From Ilex aquifolium (taxonomy: Eukaryota > Streptophyta > Magnoliopsida > Aquifoliales > Aquifoliaceae), in assembly GCA_951799425.1 (NCBI GenBank), contig OX637394.1:13341001-13405000 (forward strand): a DNA stretch of 64,000 nucleotides. The letters are read 5' to 3'. Below the pieces are notes generated by a model, which was not told the origin of the DNA, made no database searches, and saw only the letters and a program-made list of their open reading frames with translations. A program made the translations under genes and the position numbers. Below, one piece after another: positions 1 to 11,957 of the stretch (position 1 is the stretch's first letter; every line of letters starts with the position of its first letter).

Positions 1-450
1 GGTGGAGGACCAGAGCAAGAACAAAAAGCTTTAGTAGTACTGTGTGACTGTGTGTGTGTGTGTGAGAGAGAGGGAGAGAGAGAGAGACCGCCAAAGTAAT
101 ATTGAGATTGCTGGGAAAAGAACAAGTTACATGGAATCGATCGCATCCAAGTTTTTCTGAGTTTTTTATATTTGCTCAGAATTGCACTTCGCATCTTTTA
201 AAGATTATATTTTTTATATTATATTTTTAATGTATTAAAAATATTATAATATAGTATTATTTTGAGTTTCTATTACTTATTATGTTAAAAATTATTTTAT
301 TGTCATTGATGAAATGAATAACGAAAACTAACGATAAGATCATATTATAACAATTTTAATATATTGAGAGAGTAATATGAGAAATTTAATCTTTTCAAAT
401 ACAATATAAAATTTTTGAACTTTTCAAGTGCAAAACACAATTTACCCTTA
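1..450. other. Intergenic, no gene seen
   Basis: AT-rich sequence with no supported coding region. The first 40 bases could belong to a transcript that continues outside the window, but nothing in them identifies it. A TG/GA microsatellite lies at 49-87. Confidence 0.5.
49..87. repeat. TG/GA microsatellite
   Basis: A run of TG dinucleotides passes directly into a run of GA dinucleotides with one GGG interruption. Confidence 0.9.
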
Positions 451-977
451 ATGCTCCGTTTGATAGGAATGATGAAAAGTAAGAGGGATGGAAAATAGGA
501 GATATACATTTTCTATCTTCCGAGGAAGAAAAGTATGAATGATAGACTTTCCTTCTTTTGTGTTTGGTAGGATGAATGGAAAATAAAAATAATTTTTTTT
601 TTGTGCTTGGTAAGATGAAAAAAAAAATATTTTTTTATTTTTAAATGATTATTTTTAAAAAATATTTTAAATGATTAATTTTTATCATTGTATTTATATA
701 TGAAATTAATGTATACATAATATATGTATAGATATTAAAGGATATATAGATAAATAAAATACATTTTAACACAAATAATTAACTTTCCTTCTAATTTTGG
801 AGGGATTAATTTTGGTGAGTTAGAAAGAAAGTTCATTCATCAACTTTTCCATCTTTCTTATTTTCCTTCCTCACCAAATATGATGTTTTATCTATCCCTC
901 CAATTTTCCATCATTCTAACTTTTCTATCATTCCAACTTTGCATCTTTCTATTTTTCTATCGTACCAAACGGAACAT
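451..977. mobile_element. MITE-like element with terminal inverted repeats
   Basis: The left end (ATGCTCCGTTTGATA) and the reverse complement of the right end (ATGTTCCGTTTGGTA) match at 13 of 15 positions, and the ends bound a 527-bp AT-rich stretch without coding capacity. The inner arms also look complementary (many ATGGAAAA/TTTTCCAT motifs). The 3-bp flanks are TTA and AAA, so a target duplication is not clean and the superfamily is uncertain; Tourist/Harbinger is possible. Confidence 0.6.
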
Positions 978-2549
978 AAAAGAATCAAGTTTTATTTAAA
1001 AATTATGTCTAATGATTCACAAAATTTATAATTTCTTTTATCATCACCTCCTATCTTACTCCTTAAATTCTTCACCCCTACCCCACTCCACCCTAATATT
1101 ACTGAAAAAATATATGTCAATGTGCTGAATAGATTTTTTTAAAAATTTATGTGTAGTAATTTTAAAAATTTAAATGTGATGTAGTTAAAATTATGTTTAA
1201 ATAAAATGTTATTCTATTTGACACGATTTGACTCACATCTATCTTTATTTAGTATTTTCTTCATTTTTTTTTTTTTTGGGTGGGGAGGGAGATAATTATG
1301 AAAGTAAAGGGTTCAATCTTAGAAAGATTCAACAACATAAGTTTTTAATTGGTATTTTTGATTTAGTTGGTGGATACTACTGTAATATTATCTTTTTGTT
1401 TGTGTGAGTTGGAGAGGGGTACTTAGTTGAGATAGTAAGGGTTCAACCTTACATAAGTAGGACAATATATTTTTTTCATCTTTTTTTTTTTTGGATTTAG
1501 TTGGTGAATAATATTGTAGTATTGATGGAGGAGGGTCATGATCTTTTCATTCACGACTAGTAACATTGTGGTAGGTTTCAAATTTATAAAACCCATCTCA
1601 AATCAAATCCAACCGTTTGTCACATAAGTTGAAGTCATCGGTTGATTTAAGAGAGAGAGAGAGAGAGACTTTAAGTACCATCTACATTAGGAAAAAAATA
1701 TTCATTGCAATAGTGATACCATGTTAATATTGTCATGTGATATCACCGTTGAATTGAATATTTTCTCATTAACAAGAGTATCGTGCGTGATTTGATCCAA
1801 TCCTTTCAAGTGTTGGGTTTTTTTTTTTTTTGAAAAGGGTGGGGCCGTGGGGGTTTGGTTCAACCTAACTTCCAACTGGGGAACAACTTGGTCTTGATTT
1901 CCATTTTTTTTTTGAGTGCACATAGACTAAACATCTCTAGTCAAAACTAGAGTCTCCAACACCCCCTAATCTTGTAATGTACCTAAAAATATATATATTT
2001 TATCATGTTTATGATAATTTACTTCACATCTTTTTTCATTTTTAGTAACGATCTCAACGTGAATGACATTTCAAATTTGTTAGCACTCTATTTACATGTA
2101 CTTTTACATTTTGATTAAGTTTTTTGGCTATGTTAATGAAGTCTAGGGCCAGGTCAATTTATTGTTTGTGCATGTTGAAAGATGTTGAGGGGTTGGTTCA
2201 GTTGGAGGTTGAGTAGGAAGAAAATTAAAATGTTGGACCTAAGTCCTAGTGGTTCATAAACTCTCTTAACCATGTGAAATAGCTTGTAGAGTGGCCCATC
2301 CTATAGAGCTCAAGGGGTTAGGGATTCATATGTTCTATAAAAAGAGGAGGCATCAAATGTTTTTTTTTTGTTGGTTTATTGAGTTAAAAATTGCATTTTA
2401 ATTTAATATCTTCTCAATCTTTATATGCAATTTCCAAAATTACTGTAAGGTATAAGCTACCACATTAATTTTAAAGTCCTTCCCATCACCAAAAAGTCTC
2501 ACTGAGTCTAATGTTTTGGTTTTGTCTACACCAACAAAAATATTAAGAC
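978..2549. other. Intergenic, no gene seen
   Basis: AT-rich stretch with poly-T runs and a short GA microsatellite near 1650. Two related segments (about 1280-1350 and 1400-1470) each carry a GGGTTCAA motif like an RNA polymerase III B box, which could be SINE debris. No open reading frame with a recognisable product is present. Confidence 0.4.
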
Positions 2550-3103
2550 GGGTTAATTGCACTGGATATCCCTAAAGTAAGTGATTTGTCTCATTTTGAT
2601 CCCTAATGTTTTAATTACATCATTTTGATATCTGAATTATTGAATATGTTTTTATATGGTCTTTCAAGTAGACAACATTTAGATTGCTAACGATTTTTTA
2701 TCATACACTTGTCACGTAATACCTAAATATAGACAAAAAAATAATTTTGATAGTTCTTAAATAAAATTTGGGTTACTCTTGATAAAAAAAAATGTGTAAT
2801 ATGAGTAGCTTTTGACCAAAATTTGGATAGCTCATGATTAAAATTGTGTAATTTGGATAGCTATTTAACCAAAATTTGAGTAAAAATTTGGTCAAGAATT
2901 ATCCAAATTATTTTTTTGTCTATATTTAAGTATTATGTGACAAGTTTATGATAAAAAAATCGTTAACAATCTGGACGTTGTCTGTTTGAGGGACCATATA
3001 GAAGCATATTCAATACTTCAGAGATCAAAATGATGCAATTGAAATATTATGGACCAAAATGAGATAAACTCTATATTTTGAGGACCGCTAGTGCAATTTA
3101 CCC
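2550..3103. mobile_element. Mutator-like MITE with 9-bp target duplication
   Basis: Ends are GGGTTAATTGCACTGG on the left and, as reverse complement, GGGTAAATTGCACTAG on the right; homology continues inward through CTCATTTTG. It is flanked by TATTAAGAC (2541-2549) and TATTAAGAA (3104-3112), a 9-bp duplication with one mismatch. Size (554 bp), end sequence and duplication length fit non-autonomous Mutator-like elements of plants. There is no coding content. Confidence 0.8.
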
Positions 3104-3608
3104 TATTAAGAATATTGTCGATTTATGTATGCAATACCTGACACGATCGTACGAGATCATAATTCACCCAACACGATCATCCGGGATGAACAAGAATTGG
3201 GGATCGGATGCGGACGAAATTCTCGCCAATGGCTGAGATTTTCAGTCAACTCCCTCCCCCCTTTGTGGGGGTCTGAATCCCTACGGGTAAATCGCAATAA
3301 TTAAGTTTACTCTGTAAGTGCAAACAAATTATGTGACCGCTATTGGCAAAAATTTGAGGGATAGATGTAAATATCGAAAATTAGAATGAAATAGTAAAAC
3401 GAATTATGTTATTTTATGATTTTATAAAAAGTATGAACTTCCATACAATAAAATGACACAATAGGACTTATATTGCCGGCCCCAAATAACCAGCATAATA
3501 CAAATTTAAGTTGGGTTTAGCCGTGTTAAATTTCAAGCTGCTCATCAATTTACCAGAAAATATGGCAGAAAAGACACTACTGAAATATTTTATGTGGCAT
3601 TTAATAAA

Positions 3609-4079
3609 GAGTAAATTATACATATAGCCTTCAAACTATGACACTAGTGTCAATTAAATTTCTGAATTTTTATTTTTTTTGTTTATTAAACCGCTAAACT
3701 CTCTAATTGTATTAATTGAACCCTTCTATCTGTCTCCATTAAATTTTCTAACGAAAAGTGGCGAAATGTGTCACTCGCGTGACACAAATGGTTGGAGTAA
3801 ACTATGCATATGGTCCTCAAATTATGACTATTGTGTCAATCAAGTCTATGAACTTTTTTTGTATCAATTGAGCCCTTGAACTTTTTAATTGTGTCAATTG
3901 AGCAATTTTGTCTTTTTGTGGCATATAGTCATGTGAGTGCTACACTGTAACGGAGGTAGATAGAATGGCTCAATCGACACAATTAAAGAGTTCAGGAGTT
4001 CTATTAACATAAAAAAAAAGGTTTAAGAACTTAATTAACATAAAAGTCATAGTTTAAAAATCATATCTATAATTTATTC
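3609..4079. mobile_element. Mutator-like MITE with perfect 9-bp target duplication
   Basis: Left end GAGTAAATTATACATAT and reverse-complemented right end GAATAAATTATAGATAT form terminal inverted repeats. The flanking 9-mers TTTAATAAA (3600-3608 and 4080-4088) are identical. The 471-bp interior is non-coding and carries inverted copies of a phrase containing AAACTATGAC. Related in style to the element at 2550. Confidence 0.82.
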
Positions 4080-5722
4080 TTTAATAAAATTTTGAAGCTC
4101 AAGAGATTTCTGCCTCAGCTCCTAAATCTGACACACCCAGGCTTTAAAGGCCAGTGGTGCTGTTCTGGGTTCTTATATGATAGCACAGGTACATCTTGTG
4201 TTGGTTCAAGTCCCAATAGGTATATACATATTCTTGATATATATTTTCCTATTTCAGCAGTAATATTACTGCATATCCAAAAATTATAAAGCAATGAGAT
4301 TGTCTCTAATGGCCTTTGTGGGGAAGTTGGTGACATAATGACAAGAGATTGACCACCAAGGTCCGGTGAGCGACAATCGTCTTAAGGTAGCGAAATTTCT
4401 TTAATTGAAGAAACGTGACAAGACATGTGTTTCTTTTGTTTCAACACCTAGCTCAACAAGCAAGAAAAAGTTGAAATTTTGGGCAGCCTATTGGGGTTTA
4501 TGTTTGGGGTATGATCTGTCCTATATGTTCAAGCTTTTCTGCTTAATAATTGACATTGGACTATAAATTTATGAACAGAAATTATGCATAATGGCTAATC
4601 TTGAGGGATGCAGATTGGTATTCATATACATTTAGACTTTCAGGCACATCTCCATAACCAAAAAAAAAAAGTTAGACTGCGATGAAAGAGTAAAAATCCA
4701 CTAAAAAAATTACAAGAATAGATCAAATTGCAACGACCGATGTGCCCTAAAAGCGTGGGACACATGGTCAAATTGGTCCGATTGATGTTTTCTGTGAGGT
4801 TAAGTATACGATCATGCTATACAATTGACGTGTTGCTTAGAGCCGGACCAGTAGACTCAACAAAAAAAAACTCATTCCAAAATTTAAAAGAAAATAACAA
4901 GAGAAGGGAATGAGAAAAGCAACATCTCTCTTCTTTCCATGCTTTCTAGAGCAAAAGCATTTTCATGATTCCTCAACTAAAAAGTAAGACTTTGTTGAAT
5001 TAAATTCTTCTATGATTTAATGATGGAAACACCATGACAAAGCTTTAACAACAAAAGAGGCCAGAAAATCTAAGAGCAACTGTTGCTTTTTTTGCCTGGT
5101 TGCTGGAGTCTTGATTGAGTCTCCCATGACAGATACAGCAGTGATAATTTGACATAATGTCACATTAAGAGATTGGGTAGGATGGGTTGTAAAATTTGAA
5201 TATTGCATGGCCTATTAAACAAAAGTTGAAGTAGAGGCACCACCCGCGTTGTTACTATTTATTTCGAGAAAAAAAAAATCTCACTTACTATTTTTGGTCA
5301 ACGTAGATTTTTTGTTCTCTTTTTAAGAATATGTCGGTAGTTACAATAAATCTTTACATTGCTTTGAGCTCTACTGAATAGTCTAAACTTAGGTAACGCT
5401 TTTCGAAGTATTTTTTGTAAGTAAAGAAATAGTTTTGTCAAAAAAATATATTTTTTATTTCTGTTTTTTAAGAAATTTCTATATGCATCTTATCATGTAG
5501 TATGCATACGTGTCGTACTATAAATAAGATTAATATTGGAGGAAAGAAGAAAACCTAGATACGAAAAAAATCAAAAACATAAAAATGCAAAACAAGCACT
5601 GCTCAGAAAACATGCTTAAAACAACAAAAAGAAAAAAGTACTTAAAAAAATTATCAAAGGTACCTCATCAATGAAACTTCCATTAACATTTAGTGTTTTC
5701 ATTTTTGTTCTAATCATATGAA

Positions 5723-5785
<63 letters not shown>

Positions 5786-8013
5786 TGATTTCATCATCAA
5801 TTTTTGCTGCATACCTATCTGCAGCCAGGATTTTCATGAAATCACTTTCTCTATATAAATGGTATATAAATGACTTTCCCATTACTAATGCAGGCATGTT
5901 CTGTGGTCTGTGGTAGAAAGAAGGTGTTGGTGAAAATTTTTACCCTGCTGCAGACCAAAACTTAAAGTGGGATTATTTGAATAAACAAAGAAACTTACTG
6001 TGGCAATGATACCATAGCATGCAATAAAAACATCTGTAAGATTTGAAAAAAAAGTGTCAATATTTTTTTATTATTGTTGACCCTAAAAAGAAATTGTAAT
6101 CATTCTTCATACAATATCATTTGGTTTTGCTTCTGTATTCCATTTTATGCTTTTCAATTGATATATAATTTTTTTGTGAATAGCTTTTTTTTTTGTCAGT
6201 TTTGTGAATAGTTGGATACGGTTTTATAATTTTTTTTTTTTTTTTTCCCACTAAGATACTATCTCATGGGTCAAATAAGGGGCAAGGTGTAAAACACACA
6301 CGTTCGTAAGTTCGAGTTTCCCGAGTTACATGAAAGACAGATTTAATCGATACGCGTGGTTTACAGATGATTGTATGTATCAAAGATTTGCCATAAAGCC
6401 ATCAGTTTAAAAAGATGCGTGATTGAAATGATTTCCCCCTTACCCAAATAAAAAGGTTCAATCAGCAAGCAATGATCGGATTATTCCATATGAGGGTAGG
6501 AAAGCGGAACACCAGCGAAATCAATTTAAACAACTCAGAAGAAGATTGAAAAAAACAAAAAATCACAAAAACATAATGTAAAAAATGCGGAAAGAACTTG
6601 TAGTCACTTCAAAAAAACTAGTGTCACACAAGCTTTTAAACATGGGTAAGAGGCCTCTAGGGTAATAGCTTAAACTTTTAAATTGGAGAACCTGGTTTAC
6701 TATAGGCAAATAAAAATTCCTGCAGAATACTTGAATATTCGAAAGTAACATTCTCAAGTTTAAAAGAACAACTTTTTCCAGAATAGTGAATTCAAGTACA
6801 TATTCCCGTCCTTTGAGAAATTTCTTTTTTCAATCAGGACAAGGAGAAAATATTTAATGTAACAGTGACACGAGAAGCCCTCTACACTGATGGGGGACAA
6901 TGAAATCTTCATGATGGAAATGGAAACATAGATGTGTTGCACATAAGTCTGGAGGGTGTTTGGAGCTAATGCTACGGGATTGAGAAATTCCTCTCAAACT
7001 GACTTGACATGTATACCCAGGCTGCATCTCAAACCACCAACTTTAAAAAAAAAAACACTTCCCAAGACAGAGGAAAAGGAAATTGGGAGCAAAATTTATT
7101 TCTGGATGTTTGTAGAAATGAAAAAAAAACACTTGATATTTCTCACCAATTCAGACAGGAATTTGGATCCTTACAATTTGAAAAACACCTCATTTCCATC
7201 AAAGAGTAACTTTCTCGACTTCAATCACCTACCGTTAAATCATTGGGCTCCACCAACGTGTCTAACTTGTGGGTCCCATCGTTAACCAATCACCTATTGC
7301 TACACCAATGCTAAGGAAGGAGAGAGCAGGCAACTTTTATGTGATGTAAGATGAATTGATTTAAGTGGAGTCACACCTTTTTGTTTTGGCAATAATACCC
7401 ACTTTATCACATTAATCATAAAATAGTTCAACAAGTAAAGTGGACAACAGCAGGTTTGCAGAATAAAGAGTTCAACTATATGACTGAAAATAATGAAGTA
7501 ATGGTTACAAATTAATATATTGTACATGATGCTACTTAGAAGTAGAAACAAAGGTGTATTCGCCTCCCCAATTTAGGACTTGGTTTTTTTTTTTTCAACA
7601 AGTATTTAGGACATCATTTTCCGCTGTTAATATCACGGTTTGCTCAACAAGTTGGGATAGTTTGGATGAAAACGTCTTAGAGATTACTTATTCGAGGTCT
7701 CAATTTCATGTCTGTGATTTGTGAGTGATCACAATTCCTAGGGCAGTTATCAATTATTTTTAAAAAATGGCTTTTTTAAGTTCACTTTACTTACAAAGAA
7801 GATGGAAAACATATGGTGGAATGTGATGGAAAATATTGTAAATTGGAAATTAAGTGTTTTGGAGAATTCAAAAAATGGTCCGGACTGTTGATTTTGAAAT
7901 GGATAACCTATAATTATTGATTAAAAATAATAAACTAAGAAAAATGTACTCATGGTGACATTTTCATTAGCCTAAAAATAAAAATATAATATGGAAAAAT
8001 ATATTATGGTACT
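4080..8013. other. Intergenic, no gene seen
   Basis: No supported gene. It holds a long CT microsatellite (5726-5780), poly-T runs, and a short match to a conserved organellar 23S rRNA motif near 4384. The short open frames here have no recognisable domains. Confidence 0.4.
5726..5780. repeat. CT microsatellite
   Basis: An uninterrupted run of about 27 CT/TC dinucleotides. It creates a spurious Arg-Glu repeat in one reverse-strand frame. Confidence 0.95.
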
Positions 8014-8356
8014 CATGGATCAAAATTTCGTTTCGATTTATTGTTTTGGTCACCTTAGAAACGAAAACGTTTTGACGTGTTTCGGAAACATTTTGAACCC
8101 GGTTCAGAAACATAATGAAAAAAATAAAAAAATTCAGAATTATTTTTCCAAAACATTGATCGAAACATATTAAAATATTTTGAAATACATTGAAACATTC
8201 CGAAACAATTGTGAAAATTTATTGAAATATTACAAAATATTTTAAAATGTTTCGAAATATTAAAATTTTGATCTCATCATTGATTTATTTTGATCTCCTT
8301 AAAAATATAATCATTTCTAACATTTTGATCACTTGGCAACGAAATTTCAATCATTC
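8014..8356. mobile_element. hAT-like MITE, copy 1 of a family present twice
   Basis: A 343-bp element flanked by identical 8-mers ATGGTACT (8006-8013 and 8357-8364). The left end contains GATCAAAATTTCGTT and the reverse complement of the right end contains GATTGAAATTTCGTT. The interior is a series of degenerate GAAACATTTTGAAA-type motifs. A related copy in the opposite orientation lies at 30999-31246. The 8-bp duplication points to the hAT superfamily. Confidence 0.65.
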
Positions 8357-8364
8357 ATGGTACT

Positions 8365-11300
8365 GTAACACTCCCTAATCCCCTATGAAAGGTCTTTGGA
8401 AAGGTGGAATGTGACTAGAGAGTGACTACAGCACATACGTCACCTGATATGTGACGCCCTGTGGGTTTCTTGCCAACACAAAGTCCAATCACTTATGGTC
8501 ACATGGAAATTGCAAGGATTAGGTGGAGGACACAATTGGTTGCGTCCTTTCTTTATGTTGTTAATGGTCAAGACACCAACATTGGAGCAGAAACTAACTA
8601 AAATTAATGCATAATAGAGAGACCTGAATATCTTAGCTGTGGTATTAAAGTGGAGCAATGCTATGAAAACTTTTGATCTGTCAATTACCCAGGAAGTTTC
8701 CCGATCGAAAACGATGTTCAATCATAGATCTCAATAAGTTTAACGTTTATTATTGATGGGACACGAAACGATTCTCTTATCATATCATAATATATAGACA
8801 CAAATTGTAAAACATCGAGAAAATCGATCGACCCCAAGGACAAAGCCGAGAGGGACATGCCCCAGTATGAGTAGGGCGGCAAAAAGTGCATCTTGGTCAG
8901 GTAAGGATATGTGTCCACCATGACACAACGGGTCACATAAAATAATTGTTTTTATAGACATATCATATCATAATGTACCTAAAATATAAGAAAATTTGAA
9001 TAAAATGTATGACCCTTACCGACGTAGATTTTCTGGGGTCATGCTAACTAAATGTTTGGTGTCAACCCAATGAGTACTATGTACAACTCAATAAATACGC
9101 TATAGAGGTCATTAAATGTTGAGGGGACGTGCTTTGAGTGTTCGGCTTCCGGGACAAGGTAATCCTTGTAAGACTAGATCACGAGGAAATGCCGATTGTT
9201 TGAGAGAAGTATAGCTCACTAATAATTACCCCTATGAAAGTTTCCTCAGTCGATTTGATGAGACTCTTACATTGTCACGTCATCCTTTTAGAATGTATAA
9301 ATAGCACAATGAGTTGAGTATCAAGTACACATTCACAAGCAATTCAATACAGTAAAAGTTTTATCCCCCTTTTGAACATCTACTGACTTAGATCTCGAAA
9401 ACGATAACAAATCGCTTAATCTCCACCGAGGTACAGTTACCTCAAACTATTGCATGAATTCATCCTTACAACTTTTGGTGCAACTTTCAATTACTTAATA
9501 CAATATTATTAATTTTTTTATCCGAAATTGAAATAATAAGCACAAAGCACGACAAAGGCGGAGTTATTATTGATTTTAGCATTCCTACGTTAATAGAGGA
9601 TACTGGGAAATGTGAATTGGATATAACTCAACCATTAACACAATATACCAGGTTCTAGTACTTAAATTGAAACACATAACCTTTTGGTTGTCGGCTGAAT
9701 TTTTTGATCCAGAACCATAATATTCCATAGTATTAGTGACACATTTGAATTTGGGCTCATAGAGTCGTGAGTTTTCACTCATGGGGCAAACGAGGTTGGT
9801 GTCGATTGTAGCGATTGTTAAACTACCAACTCATCTAAAAGCTTTCAAGTTTTAGAGTATATGTAAATATACACCAACAACATCTTCATTGCTCCATTAT
9901 GCAATCACATCGATAAACGATCCAAAAGAGGTCACATATGCAAGAGAGTACTAGATTAATACGCTCCTCCCTCTCAATTTAAACTTTTAGTACAGATGGT
10001 GATTAACGGTAGTTAGAAACCGCTGTCATTTTCGAAATGTATTGATTCTCTTTTCTCCTAAACTTTATTTTCCATTTCCTATTTTTAAGCATTGCATAAA
10101 TCAAAGAGAGCCCTGCTTGATAGTGGAACTACTTATTAGCCTTGTGCCCCACCCCATTGTTTTTACCCAAGTTAATTTACACAAGTACATCTTATATGCA
10201 CGACACATAAGTGGTTCATTTTGTGCCCTGAATACAGAATTTTCAGAAAGAAAAAACCCATTACAAGTTACAAAAATTATAATCACTACGTTCGAGACTG
10301 ATCTTTAAGATTGTTTTTTATTTGAGTCGGGATTCCCATTTGTTTTGCTCTAATATTTCTCATCGCAATCAAATTTGAATGCGAGTCAATTTGAGTTTAG
10401 ATAATTTTTATTTCCGATTTTGAGTTTTGAGTTTACAACCTAACTCCTTTAATAAATCTATTAATCTCATCATTCCCTTAATGACAAAATCTTTCTAGTA
10501 CTCTTTTTGCTTATACTGCATAGTTCTTATGAGAGTTATTTACTTTTTCTTCTCTTAACATGTGAACTCCCCCAAGCACACACACCCACACACATATGCA
10601 CATGTATTTCATGGATGACCTACTTGTCAATTTCATATCTTCAATAAATTTAGGTCGTGTTGACTAACTTGCTACGACAATTAAGCATCACAAAAAAAAA
10701 AGTAGACTATCTAAAATTCACAATATTTAATTTGAGTTGAATTTGAATTTGAGCATTTTGGCCCGATTGATCTTAAACTCGGTTAGAGACAAATTAGAAC
10801 TGGGCCGAGTCTAGGCAAACCTAAGACTCACGCACACCGACTCAATTGACAAGCCAGAGGCCTCACCTCTTAATTGGTAGGTTTGAGGCTCGAAGTCAAA
10901 GAAGAGGTGTATATGTGGTGACAAAATGTTAGTACTTAACAGATCTAAGACCTAAATTCAATCCCTACAAGATGTTTAGTGACACACATCTCCCTTTTCA
11001 TTAAGGGAGAAAAAAAAAGATGCATTGTTATGTGTATATGTATAGGTATGTGTGTGTATGTGTATACATTTATATGTATCAAATTTTGAAGAGTAATATA
11101 TTACTCTCTGCCACATGTAGTTGAAACACCATTCACAACTTACCAAGCTCCTGTTGCATTAAATTGGGACAGATTTCTTTATAATGTATCCTACTTTTCA
11201 TTTACATAAGTACTAAAAATTCATTTATATTGAAAGGATATACCCACTAACTGCCCATTGCATAGCTGATCCAGAAGAATTGTATTGCATAGTAGGCATA

Positions 11301-11957
11301 AGTTCAATCTAAATTATTCTTTCAAAAAATTTGTACCGGCATAAAACTTCTAGTCTATAATGAACTCTATGATGGATAAGAGTTAATCAGATTTTCAAAC
11401 TCGAACCTATAACATATTAGTTATAAGAGTGAACACTTGTCATCAGTTTATGTCCAATCACTATGAAATACTCTTCCTATGAGTAAATAACTTGAATACG
11501 ATTGCTACAGTAGAAACAGTTCTACCAACTATACTGAATCTATTGCAAAAATAAAATTGAAAGATTGGGAAACAGAAAATGACCATTTTATCTTATGCAT
11601 TTGGTTTACAGATAATTTTAATTATCTGAGTCTTATCTCATATTGCCGAAAAAAATACACTTGAAATAATTTTTATTATAGAAACATAATTTAAAAAAAA
11701 AAAAAACAGAAACAGAAACAGACCCACCAAACCACAGGTGTAGTAAACTAGCCCCAAGAAAATAAAGAAAACAATCAGCCCAATATTTCCCAAATTTCAC
11801 GCAGTCCAATGACCTAGAGCCACCACGTGGCCCAAGCCCAGCCCAATATAATAATACTCTTCTCTCGATCCCCGAGGCCTCTCTGTCCCTCTCGTCCTTT
11901 AAAACCTTCAAATTATTTTCTCTCTCTTCTTGGTACAGACCACCACAAAGCACAGCC
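8365..11957. other. Intergenic and promoter region of the kinase gene
   Basis: AT-rich; no coding region that I can support. The last 150 bases are the kinase promoter and 5' leader: a G-box at 11824-11829, an AT-rich TATA-like stretch around 11846-11855, then a CT-rich leader up to the ATG at 11958. Confidence 0.45.
11824..11829 (+). promoter_or_regulatory. G-box upstream of the kinase
   Basis: CACGTG within the palindrome CCACGTGG, about 130 bp upstream of the kinase ATG. G-boxes bind bHLH and bZIP factors, including light and growth regulators; a role here is inferred from position only. Confidence 0.4.

Noticed and set aside
1280..1470. SINE from B-box-like GGTTCAACC motifs
   Set aside because: No matching A-box at the right distance and no element ends.
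4115..4336. Overlapping forward and reverse ORFs near 4100-4340
   Set aside because: No recognisable domain; the region has GTTGGTTCAAGTCCC-like text that may be repeat debris, too weak to call.
5616..5897. Reverse-strand ORF with an Arg-Glu repeat
   Set aside because: Created by the CT microsatellite; no conserved domain.
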